The position numbers and the translations under genes were made by a program. Positions 40,601-52,600 of a DNA stretch of 64,000 bases are shown one piece after another. The notes below the pieces were generated by a model, which did no database searches, was not told where the DNA came from, and saw nothing but the letters and a program-made list of their open reading frames with translations. The stretch lies in NCBI GenBank assembly GCA_936440205.1, contig OW387139.1:36606378-36670377 (forward strand). Direction: 5' to 3'. The stretch comes from Lepidonotus clava. Lineage: Eukaryota; Annelida; Polychaeta; Phyllodocida; Polynoidae. Position 1 is the stretch's first letter. Each line of letters starts with the position of its first letter.

Positions 40601-43600
40601 ATACAGGATTATTAATTTTGTCAGACAACACTACTGCCGTAGCTTATATAAAGCATGGAGGTGGTACAAAGTCATCTTTGTGCAATGACATAACAAAAAC
40701 AATTTGGCAATGGTGTGAAAAGAGAAATATCTAGTTTACTGTAGGACACATTCCTTGGTCAGAAAATACTGAAGCAGATTTTGAAAGTCGCCATTTCACT
40801 GAAAATTCAGAGTGGAAATTAAATCCAAAATTATTTCAGACAGTTGTGGACGAATTTGGTCAACCAGATATAGATCTTTTTGCCTCTTGTAATAACTTTC
40901 AGGTTTCACGATATGCAAGTTGGATCCCAGATCCTAATGCCTATTTTGTAGATGCATTCACGAAAAATTGGAACAATTTCAAGTTGGGTTATGCTTTTCC
41001 ACCTTTCAGACTAACCATCAAAGCCATTCAGAAAATGATGGTAGAAAGAGCAACAGGCATCGTGGTGGGGCCAGATTGGCCCACTCAACCTTGGATAATT
41101 CCAATGAGAAAAGCAGGAACAAAAATGATCAGGTTCCCAAGGAAAAAAGACAATCTTATCAAAGTTCAACATCAAGACTCAACCAAAAAGTCAATAGACG
41201 ATGTCCCACTCATGGTACCGGTGATATTTATCTCCTAAAGAACATTGAAGGTCAAAATCTGTCTCATAAGGCACAGCAACTGTATTTAGATTCTTGGAAT
41301 CAAAAAACACGCAGGTTGTATGCTGTGTACCAACGAAAATGGTTTACAATTTGTGTGGTGAAAGGTTGGGATAAGTACAACCCATTATTGTCACAACCTA
41401 TCTCGTTTCTCACAAACCTGTTTGATAAAGGGTTATCCTACAGCTCCATTATGTAGCACGTAGTGCGTTGTCTAACATTCTTGGTTTATTTGATGGAAAG
41501 CCATTTGGGCAACATCCCATTGTGTGTAGAATACTAAAAGGTATTTATAACAGAAGACCTCAAAGGTCTAGGTACTCTTCTACCTGGGACGTAGATATTG
41601 TTTTGTCATATCTCAGAGAATTATCTCCACTAAAGTCGTTAACACTTAAAGAGTTAACTTTAAAGTTGGTAATGCTGATCATGTTGATTTCATGCCAACG
41701 GGTCCAAACTTTGGCTTCACTATGTGTTTCAGACATTATATGGTCGGATAGTGAAGATACGGTGGTGTTCAGACTGTCAAAAGTGTTGAAACACAACAAG
41801 AGAGGATCGTTGGGTATCTTGTCTTTGAAAAAGTTTAAAGAAGATCCTCGTCTTTGTGTAGTTCTGTGCCTCAAATATTATATCCACAAAACTCAAGAAA
41901 TTCGTGACTCAACATGTGATCAACTCATTATGACGACAACGCCTCCATTTCTAGGTACCACATGTCAAACTATTGCTAGGTGGTTGAGAGAAGTACTTGT
42001 TCTGTCTGGCATAGATGTCAATCTCTTCGAAGCCCATAGTGTGCGTGGGGCTTCAACTTCAAAGTTAATTAAGTCAACTGAAGGTACCTATCACAAAAAT
42101 CCTTGAAAAAGGTTCTTGGAAGTCTGTAAGCACCTTACAAAAGTTTTACAAAAAAGACATATTACCACCTGATGTTTCACATACAATGCTGTCTGAGTTT
42201 GTCTCGAAACATTAATCTTGTGAGTACTAATAAAGTACAAATAGAACTTATGTTTCTTCACACAATCGATTTGAATTCAAATTAATTGGTCTTATTTGAA
42301 TTCTGTAATGTCAAATTTGTTTAATATACACGTCATGTGAATTGTTAAATTTGTTGCATTTGTTGTTATTTCTATCAGCAACTTGCTTTAAAATCTCATC
42401 GGTCACGCCACCTGGCGTTTCGGACCGATAATCTAATTATTAATTAAACTTAGCTTACCTTCAGGGTGCAGTTTAATTAGGATTAGATGAGGGACGAAAC
42501 GTATAGGTGGAGGGACAGATGACCCTCCACTAGTCCCACCCTAAAAATGAAGTACAACAATAATTTCACTTTTCAATGCTGTCCCTCTAAACTTCTTACC
42601 TATATTTATAGTTACGTTTCGTCTTTATTTCTTTTCGTTGCTGAAAGAAATAGTTAAAGAGTGCCAAACACATGCGCAGAGCAACCTCTCATCTGTCCCT
42701 CCACCTATATGTTTCGTCCCTCATCTAATCCTAATTAAACTGCACCCTGCAGGTAAGCTAAGTTTAATTAATAATTAAAAATGAACGCCAATTCTATAAA
42801 CGGGCGTGAATGATCAACATTATATTAACCCTGAAGAAGGCTGTCAATTGCAAAAGGCGGAACATGTCGTATAATTGCCTGTAAATTAATCAGATTCCCC
42901 TCAACAGTTCCATTTTGGGTTTTGGTTATTATAAACCCAATTTTAAAGTATCATGATTCACCTCTCTTCTTTAATGTCAGGTCACTGATGGAGCTGGCCA
43001 ACGAGTCGATCGACGAGGACCAGATTAATGAGCTGCTCGAGACGATGACGGCCAGCAAGGGGCTGGCAGGGAAGAAGGCCATCACCTTCGACGACTTCAA
43101 CATGATCCTCAGGGAGTACCAGACCGAGTTCAACTACGCGTCGCTCTCCTTCGAAGGTGCGCTACCATTCTCATTGTAAAATTTAAAAAGGAAAATTTGC
43201 GTACGTTCCTGTAGAAATGCATTGCGTATTTTAGGCCAAGGTGGGGTGGGGGGGGGGGGGCAAAATTTGATAAATTCTGCGTACGTACTAAATGGAAGGC
43301 CCCTATGCGATTGGCAGATAGTCTTAAGTCTTTTGTATTTCTTTTGAAGTTCAAGTCAAATCCCAGAATCTGACGTTTTAGACGCCATATTGTTTATCAT
43401 TCGCAAAGTTAGATAATTAATGATCGGGCGAAAACATTGGCAGAACTCACAGGAATTTGAGCTGCTTAGCATTGTAATGGCAATTGCACTTTGGAACTCA
43501 ATTGAAAATAGATAGCGATACACCCGAACCTTTCTATATTATATTGTGAACGCTACTGCTAAAAGCCCAATTTAGCTATTGACTGGTGGAGACGATAAAA

Positions 43601-46600
43601 TATACGTTTGCACCTATTCTATAATTATTTTAGGAATCCAGGACAGTACGATTGACACTAAACCAAAGAAGCGTGATAACGTGCCTACTCGTGCCAGACA
43701 CACCTTCCACCGCGCCTACAGGTAGGGACCACATATTCAACAATAATTTGATTAAGTCTATATATTTCACTGGGCGATACTATTACCGACAATTTGGTAA
43801 TACATGGTTGCATATGGCAAAATACCATGCATCCTACACATCGATTGAAACGGATACGGAATTCAAAAAAAAAACTTGTTAATCATAATTTATTAGCATG
43901 TCTACACTTTACCCCGTTTCCCTCTTACAGTAATCGGTAGTAAAATCGACTAGTGGATAAGCGTGCCACATATTTCAGACCGACACTTATCATAATCCCA
44001 GCCCTTAATAGGATTATCATGGTATATGATCATTATTATCAAAATATAAAAGGAAATGCAAAGTTCTAATTTGTCTCTCAGGTCCTATTTTCCACTAGAT
44101 TGTGCTATGTCATCGCTGCATCCGCTGTCCTTCGACATTTCTGAAAAATATTGTAAAAAATGGTCTACAGAAATTGTGTTTCTTCCTTTTGGAAAAAGAG
44201 CCGATTTTCAATTATTTTACTGAAAATGTCGATGCCATCAAAATTATGCGATGATATGCAGGGGCTGGTTGAAGATGTTAATCGAATCTAGACATTACAT
44301 TTAAGGACCAAATAAATAATGGTATAATTATGAGGTCCTAATGGTTGCTTCTAATGAGTCTTATTGCATAAACTAGTGTTTCTCTTCCTCATTTACGTGT
44401 AATAAGAAATACAATTGTCGTTTCATGATTAATATAGTTTTCCTTTTCTCCGATTCCCATTTGCATTGGATATGCAGCTCGAGGTAAAAACCTAATAACA
44501 AAGTGACCTTGGTTTTGTTTGAGAATCTGTGAATGATGACCATTTATTGTTTATTGTTGTGCGCTTGACATTTCTTTTTAACGCATGTTTTTCATTTGTA
44601 AATGTGATAACTTATGAACAAAGACTGAAGACAGTAGGGCCTATCAATAAAAATAATAGTTGGAGGGAAAAGGGATAAAAATTCATTTTGTCTTCTTTTC
44701 AATGATAGAGGTCCGCGGGTTGTTCTTTATCCAACTAAAATTCAACAAATCCATTATTTTACACATTATAACTCATCAGATAATCAGTAAAATTTTGGAG
44801 ATTTTGGGGAAATGCCACTCGTACGAAACATCATTGTGTTGAAGTACTCTTTCATTATTCAAACCATTAACCGTCACCCTACACCTCAATGTTGAGAAAA
44901 ATACATGAACTGCCTGAATGGTAGGCTTTTCAATATAATATTCTGGAAAACTTTCCATCCAAAGCCATATTTTCGTAAGCTATACGGCGTCCCTTTCCAG
45001 CGTAAGTATGTTATGTGTGACTTTTTTTTACACATATCTAAAAAGTTCTCCCTATCTCGGATAGCCAATTTCGTGACTTTTACCTGCAGGCTAGCCTTGA
45101 TCAGAGTGCATGTTGAGTATAATGGCGACAAATCACAGGACTTTAGCATAGGAATTTTCATTAAACATGTCACGATTTCTAGTTTGACATGAAGAAAACC
45201 TAGACATTATTATTTTCAAAATTTGTATCTATATCCTACATCATCATTTTCCAAGTTGTTTGAAAATTCATTTATTATTGGTGGAAAATCACAATTATTC
45301 ATTAATTTTCTATATTTTTTCTTGGGATTCTGTCGACAAAATTGGTCAAAATTAGCCTGCAGGTGTTTATGATACTATAATTCAGCTATCCGTGCTAGGG
45401 TGAAATTGACCCGGTTTTGTGTACAATAATTATGTTGCACGCACCTGTCGTTTGGACAACGCAAGTTAGGTGCACAGTGCATGCTGTAGCTTTTGAGTAT
45501 ATCATCAAATTCAACAAGAAAGAATTCGCTAATATAATTATACTAATGTAAGAATATAATTAGATAGATAAATGCGACAGGATTGATGCGCACTCTGTGA
45601 GAAAAGATAAGGATAGCACTTTTCCGATTCGACTTATGAAATGAAGATTGCAATCATAGGCAAACAAATGAAACACCAAAATAACCGATCCTTAATTTGA
45701 GCAAACCATGTCCTTAGCTTTACTTCAGACATATATATTTATAGATCCACCCAACAGTCGCACTTTATGCCACATCTTAGTTCAATATTACTTCTGCATA
45801 AATTATGTGTACAATTGCAAAAACCTCTGGATCCATCTGCACAAACATTTTGTCGAACAAGAAAGATAAAGAGTATAAAGACCTTAGTCTGCCCTTGTTT
45901 GTAAATGGAAAAAGCAGATGGACATATCTCTTGAAAAAAATTATCTCTTGAATTGTTAAGTTAACTCCAGTTTACAGCAGCTCTACTATCAAAGACAATA
46001 GGGATTTCTATAATTGACCATAACTAAAAGGATGAGGATAGGATGAATATATTTAGTTAAATTTATTCCACGTCGTTGTAACTTCCGATTTTCAAAGTCG
46101 GCATTGCGACTTAAGGTAAGATAGGCCTATAGACATGTTATATATTACTAGACAGGTTCTACAATAATTCTCTTTTGAATTATATAACTATTAAGATGCA
46201 TGATTTCATGCCATATTCTTGGCATGACAAATACAAGATCACAAGCATCAAAATCGGTATGTGGAATACAGGCTTGACGTTTAAACCCCTCACTCTCCTC
46301 AGGTCGGAGCTTGACGAGGACAAAGCTAACCGCCGTTCTCTAGCCCGGGTCAATGTCCAGGAGAGACAGTCGGACGTGGCTCATGGCCCGATGTCCACCA
46401 GCCTCAACCAGTTCGTCAACTACATGGAGAACCACCGCCTCGAGATCTTCTGGCTCGTCCTCTACACCCTCGTGCTCATTGGCATCTTCGCCGAGCGAGC
46501 CTACTGTAAGTTAGAGTTTTTGAATTGAATTTGTTAATAAACAGGAATAGTATTGGTAATTTGGGACGGGACAATACGTCTTATAGTTGATTGGGAGTTT

Positions 46601-49600
46601 TAAGACGGTTTCAGGACGTTTGAAGGTGATATAAGTATCATAGAGGTGAATCGGGGAACATTGCTATTCTGTTCGTTTGTAAATATCTACAATCCTCTCT
46701 TACCCAAAACTAGTATAATTATGTTGATCCCTAACTCCCCTGAAGAATGTATCCTTTTCAATGTTTCACTCCAAAATAAGAGGACCCAAAAGCAAAAATA
46801 CCACGCATAGTCTTAAAATCGATAAAACCGCCATTAGATTTAAATGGAAATCACAGAGAAATGTGGGGTAGGATCTCCATAAATTTGTCAAGAGGGCAAT
46901 GCAACCAAGCTATTGGTCTTCATTGGATTTTAAGCCGGGAGTTGAAAACTTTCAAGATAGAACTAGCTGCATCAGTTGCAGACAAAACATCCAATAATAG
47001 GCTAACCGTTCCATAGCCAGATATATGACCAAATATTGCCCAAAACACAACGACATTGGCTAACAATTGCCTGAAACTCAAATCTTTGTTTAGATTTCAG
47101 GGATAATTATTACCGTCCACAATATTTAAAAATACTAACAAATTGTAACTTCATACATAATAACCATTATTTTTAATACACACACCACTTACCACAACCC
47201 TTTCAGACTACTCTGTGGAGAGGGAGCACGCCGGGCTCCGGCGGATCGCGGGTTACGGCGTGACGGTTACCCGTGGGGCGGCGAGTGCCATGATGTTCAC
47301 CTTCTCCTGTCTGCTCGTCACCATGTGCAGGAACACTATCACCTTCTGCAGGGAAACCTTCCTCCGACAGTACATCCCCTTCGACTCCAGCATCGCCATG
47401 CACAAGTACATCGCCTACCTGGGACTCTTGTCAACAAGTAAGATATGGTTCTATTGTCATTGATTTTTCAAGTTTTTTTTTCTTAGGATTATTTAAAACT
47501 TTTAAAAATACTTTTTATAAAGTTCGAAGATGATACAATAGACTAAAGAAAACATATCAAGTCCTTATCAAGATTGATAATGTAGATCGGAATTCTAAAG
47601 ATGATATTAAGATGTAGACTAAAATAAGAAAATCTAATCAGCGTATGCTCTAACATTAGGAAATCCATTGTTTAATCTTATACCCCCATTTCTATATACT
47701 ACTTTCAATACAAGTCATGCAGACAGTTTCCAACGGATTCACATATCAGTATATGTAAAGACCGCCAGACTGGAACTATTATAAGTTATTTGAGTAAAGA
47801 CGTGAGCACCCGCTCTTGATTACCTTAATGATGGGAATGTGGGTACCTTTACAGTTATACATATCATCGGCCACGGTCTCAACTTCTACCACATCGCCAC
47901 ACAAACGGCCAATGATCTGACCTGCCTCTTCAGGAACTTCTTCCACGCGTAAGTAGCCACCTTAAAGAACTCTTTGAGTTAATTGTTGGCACAAATATGA
48001 ATATTTATTCATGTATTTTATCGGTTTATATTGCCTATTGAACACTATATTAAATATAGTGTTAACTTTGATTTGCACAAGTATATGAATAAGGTGTATA
48101 AGGTGTAATTTTGTACTAGATGGTTAACAGAAATCGTTTGATTTGCTCTAACATATACAATCTATCAGAAAAGTGTATGTTTGATTCCACAAAGCCTAAA
48201 GCCTTCAGTCCAGAATCATTTTACTGCTGATATATTAGAAATGTTTTGAATCCTATTCCAAATGATATACAGGATGTATGGCTTCATATCACATTCTCAG
48301 AGAAATCCAATAAGTACAAAATCGCAAGCATGAAATTTGGTATATGGAAAACAGGGTTAAGCTGTCCAGCTTAGCAAGGATCTGAGTATTAACTTTATTG
48401 AAAAAATGTAACGAGAAACGTGTACCCATTACAGGACAGATGAGCTGCCCAAGTTCCACTACTGGGCGTGGAACACGCTCACCGGCTTCACGGGCATTCT
48501 GCTCACGCTCCAGATCATAGTCATCTACATCTTTGCCACTGAGTACTCCAGGCGAAACGCATTCAGGTAGGGTTAGCTTTCACAAGCGGTTTCCCAGCAT
48601 GTTATATACTTCCCGTAATTTGATGTAGCTTTCTTAATAAATCTGAGCTTAGTATCCGCCTATCTTATTGCAAATCAATACCATCACTTATCATCATTCT
48701 GATTTCTTCGCAGTTTTTCATTACTAGGACATTCTAATAACGATGATTAAAGACCCAACTAAACAATATACGTAATGTATGTTGTTCTGTCAAATTAGTA
48801 TAGGCCTATAGCACATATTCCGTCTGGCAGTAAACGATACTAATCTAAAATGTTTACCTAGAATTTTGAATGAATTGACTGAAAATCTAAACCTAAATTG
48901 AGGATACATTACGAAAAAAATCTGAAGAAATCTAGGCTATCACAAAATAGACGCTTACCTATCTATCGATACATTAATCACATTATAGAAAACGTGTAGC
49001 TAGGCTATCACACTCATACTAACATATCTGTTATTTCCTTAATTAATCACATTGCAGGGCTTTCTGGCTCACCCACAACACGTACCCCATCTTCTTCATC
49101 CTGATGATCCTGCATGGCGCCGGCCGCCTGGTCCAGCCACCCTTCTTCCACTACTTCTTCCTCGGCCCCGTCGTCCTCTTCACCCTCGACAAACTCGTCA
49201 GCATCAGCCGTAAGAAGATCGAGATCGCCGTGGTCAAGGCCGAGCTGCTCCCCTCAGGTGTGTAGAGTGTATACTGATACAGCCCGGATCGGACCGGCTG
49301 ATTTATTGTATTCTGATGCGATACGGGTTAAGCAGTCAAGAGCTCAGTGTAGTGCTTGGGCGGGAACTGGGGTAATAAATGAAGTGATATCACTCTCTAG
49401 GATGATACTGAAAGTAGTAGAAGCAGCAGGGTATAGATCCAATAGTTCAAATAGTCTGAGAGGGTCCGCTTCGCCGGGGTATATGATTGATATAATAGGA
49501 ATAGGAAATGGTTGCAAACCTTAGTGTGTTCTAGATTATCAGTCTTCAATCAGCCCTGTGACCCAGTTCTCCCCCATACTGATATCCATGACACAGCTCC

Positions 49601-52600
49601 AGTACATAACCTATCCCTGACCTCTTCAAATTGGTTTTATAGATGTAGACCCAGCATATTACCCTACTTCATATCATCAGAGCTGTGGGATTGATGAGGG
49701 GTTTGTAGTGTAGTCAAGCTGTATAAGTCCAGATAGCAAAGCTCAAGCCATAGGCCCTCCCCAGATTGATTTGGTAAACCTTTCGTTATATCTATCGATT
49801 GGAGCATCTACCAGCTTTGAAACAAAACAAGGATACAGTAACTTGACCAAACAAAAGGCTTATGAAACTAAAATTAATCATAATTATATAGAGGATGGGA
49901 ATATGTTGAATTTCTTGGAGGCAGGACTCGCATTAGCAGGGACATGCTGTTCGCTAACTTTTACTTGTTTAACCTCATCAACAAATTTCTGGATGTTGAG
50001 GTAAGAAACGTAGGACTTAACGATAGGTTTAATAATAATTAGTATTATTCTTAATGATAACAACCTCGTAAAATGGACCTTTGATCACAAGTAAACCATA
50101 GACACACATAGCTATACCAAATCTCAGCACATGAATTATAGAAACTTAACAACAACGGTGACAATTGCATTTGAACATCCTCCCGCGGTTGCATTATCTG
50201 CACATCATGTGTAGATACACATACTCAACTTTGTAAATAGCTGCCAAAATAGCATATTACACCTAAAGAGAAACCATATCGAGTAGATATCTGTTATACA
50301 ACACCATACACTTTGAACAGGGCATTTTGTCTAAAGTAGCAATACAAATAAGCACTAAATGAACACAACTTAGTAACCCAATCCTGATCATATAGGCCAA
50401 ATAAACATAGAATCCAACACCATCAACACTCTAATCAGAATCAGACAAACACGTGGTTGTTAAATCATCAATTATCTTTATTTTAGTATTAGTCGCAAGA
50501 TTCTAATATTATTCCTGACATCTATCCTCACAGATGTGACATACATCGAGTTCAAGCGGCCTCAGAACTTCGAGTACAAGTCTGGCCAGTGGGTGCGTAT
50601 TGCCAGTCTGGTGCAGAGTAAGAGTGAGTACCATCCGTTCACCCTGACGTCGGCCCCCCACGAGGAGAACCTCAGCCTCCACATCAGGGCCGTCGGACCC
50701 TGGACCATGAACCTGCGCCGCACCTACGACCCCAACTCACTGCGCGAGAACGCCCTGCCCAAGGTATGTGCGACTTTTTGTGTTAATTTCACAAGTGGCT
50801 TCGCAAGTGGCTTCACGAAGCCACTTGTTTTAATGACGTTATTTCCTCACAGATACTTATCTATATTGAAAAGAGAAGTGCTGTGAGATTAGATCTATTT
50901 CATTTGCATACAAGCTGACCTAAGGGAGGATTGAACCCCGGCCGCCTTTTAGTAGTCAAACGTCCTGCCACTGGCCCTTTTAGGCGTGTGACCAATGCGC
51001 CTGTATGTACCCAAGCGACATTGTTTATTTGATATTATACGATGTGAACATGTTAAAATGATTGACTTCCTTGTCCGCTTTATGGTTTTCAGTCACAGGT
51101 GGGAATTTTGGAATAAATTATTTTGAGATACGGTCTGAAAATCTCAATAAGTGGTCCTCATTTATATCTATATAAAGCAGGGCGTCTTGACTGTCGAACC
51201 GTATAGAGAGTCCTAGTAATGTCATGGAGAATACTTCCTCTTCAATTGAAATATGAGGCCAGCCAAAAGAAGAGTAGAACTAAGAACTATTTCAACAAAC
51301 TATTAACTGTTATTCATAGTTCTTTTGCTTTGAAAAATCAAACAAAAGTAAATTCGAAAGTAAAGTCTGTACGATGTCTTGTAGATATCTAGGAGCAGTA
51401 GCTCTTGAGATTACGTAAGAAGATGATAAGCGATCGTATGTATCCAATATCCTTATAGGAATATGAATGTACATAATGAAACCATTGAACCCTATAGTCT
51501 TTCAGACCAAAGGATGCCATGGCCAGTTTTTGAATCACTGTTGAATCTTTCTATTAGATGCATGCGTGCTATTAATGCTGTAACCGATGTTAATACAAGT
51601 CCCTTTCCTCCCCCCTTACAGGCCAATAATTGTCCCTGACACGCCTATTCATGTCCCGATTCTCTAACAGATCTATAAATCTGCCCCTGCCAGAATAATA
51701 AAATATCTTATTCTTTGTCCCTGACACCTCCACAAAAGCCATATTATCTGCCTCTGACACACCAATAAAAGTCATTATTCTCTGCACCTGACACAAATCA
51801 ATAAATCTCCCGATTTATCTGCCCCTCACATATAAATAAAATGTCCCATTCTGTTTCCCTGACAGATCTACCTGGACGGTCCGTACGGAGAGGGCCACCA
51901 GGACTGGCACAAGTATGAGGTCAGCGTGCTCGTCGGAGGCGGTATCGGCGTCACGCCCTTCGCCGCCATCTTGAAGGACCTGGTGCACCGCTCCAAGCTG
52001 GGCGGCCGTATCGTATGTCAGAAGGTAGGCATTGGCGTAGGCTTTCCAACAGGGAGAAAGATTCGGGTACTTAGACGAGGTTGAATAGTTTTCTATCACT
52101 ATCTTCTAGTTAAAGCTATTATGTTATGGGTTATTATGTCACTGCTTGCCTGGGTAGTCCATAAGTTGGTTAATTGCGCAACATCCATATATACACATTC
52201 TAGAGTGTTATTGAAATGCATGTTGCTGAATAAATGAGATAGCTAATGTATCCGGGGGCTTCCGTTGGGCTAATTACATACGCGTCACGGAGGAGTGGGG
52301 AGTCCGAAATATTTGAATATCATTATTTGCGTATGTTCATGTACAAATCCAATGCATACTTTAGCTAAAGGGGTGTGTGTTGGGCTGTGGTATGAATTTT
52401 GAGACAATTTGCAAAGTCCCCTAATTTCAATCCCATGTGCCACATTTTAACCCTCGCTACCGATCAAGTTTCACAAGAGAACTCCGTAACCATTACCTTT
52501 CCTGGTCCTTTTCCCCTCGTCGGTGAATGACTGAGGTGCCAAGGTCACGATAACATTTGAAACAGCTTCCGGTCTGAAATTGGATCCCTTCATATAGTGT

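Larger units (their letters stand above)
36457..42777 (+). mobile_element. DIRS-type tyrosine-recombinase retrotransposon in a DUOX intron, broken
   Basis: About 6.3 kb. Its architecture is that of DIRS-1: a left end (36457-36527), a right end (42660-42777) inverted to it in a shared 35-bp part, and an internal complementary region (42394-42522). Read in reverse, that region equals the right extremity joined directly to the left extremity. There is no target duplication; both junctions share ATTA, as expected for recombinase insertion of a circle. The interior has gag-like, reverse transcriptase, RNase H, methyltransferase-like and tyrosine recombinase parts in family order. It is broken, with a handful of breaks. 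The internal region and the right end differ at only about two of 85 positions, so it is rather young. Confidence 0.88.
50764..51865 (+). other. DUOX intron with a SINE head and a splice-acceptor-like minisatellite
   Basis: Contains a palindromic ACAAGTGGCTTCG motif pair (50791-50828), a tRNA-like SINE head on the - strand (50919-50992), plain DNA, then a minisatellite (51631-51865) that runs into the next acceptor. Confidence 0.6.

Noticed and set aside
42437-42777. A separate 340-bp foldback MITE next to the DIRS element
   Set aside because: The inverted arms are fully explained as the internal complementary region and right extremity of the DIRS element, since they join exactly to the complement of its left extremity.
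47203-47403. Antisense frame over a DUOX exon (also at 19262-19501, 34164-34406, 26058-26366)
   Set aside because: Shadow of GC-rich coding sequence; the + strand reading gives conserved DUOX or capsid protein.
49114-50004. Frames in the DUOX intron after 49257
   Set aside because: No DUOX or other family likeness, and the exon before and after join in phase without them.
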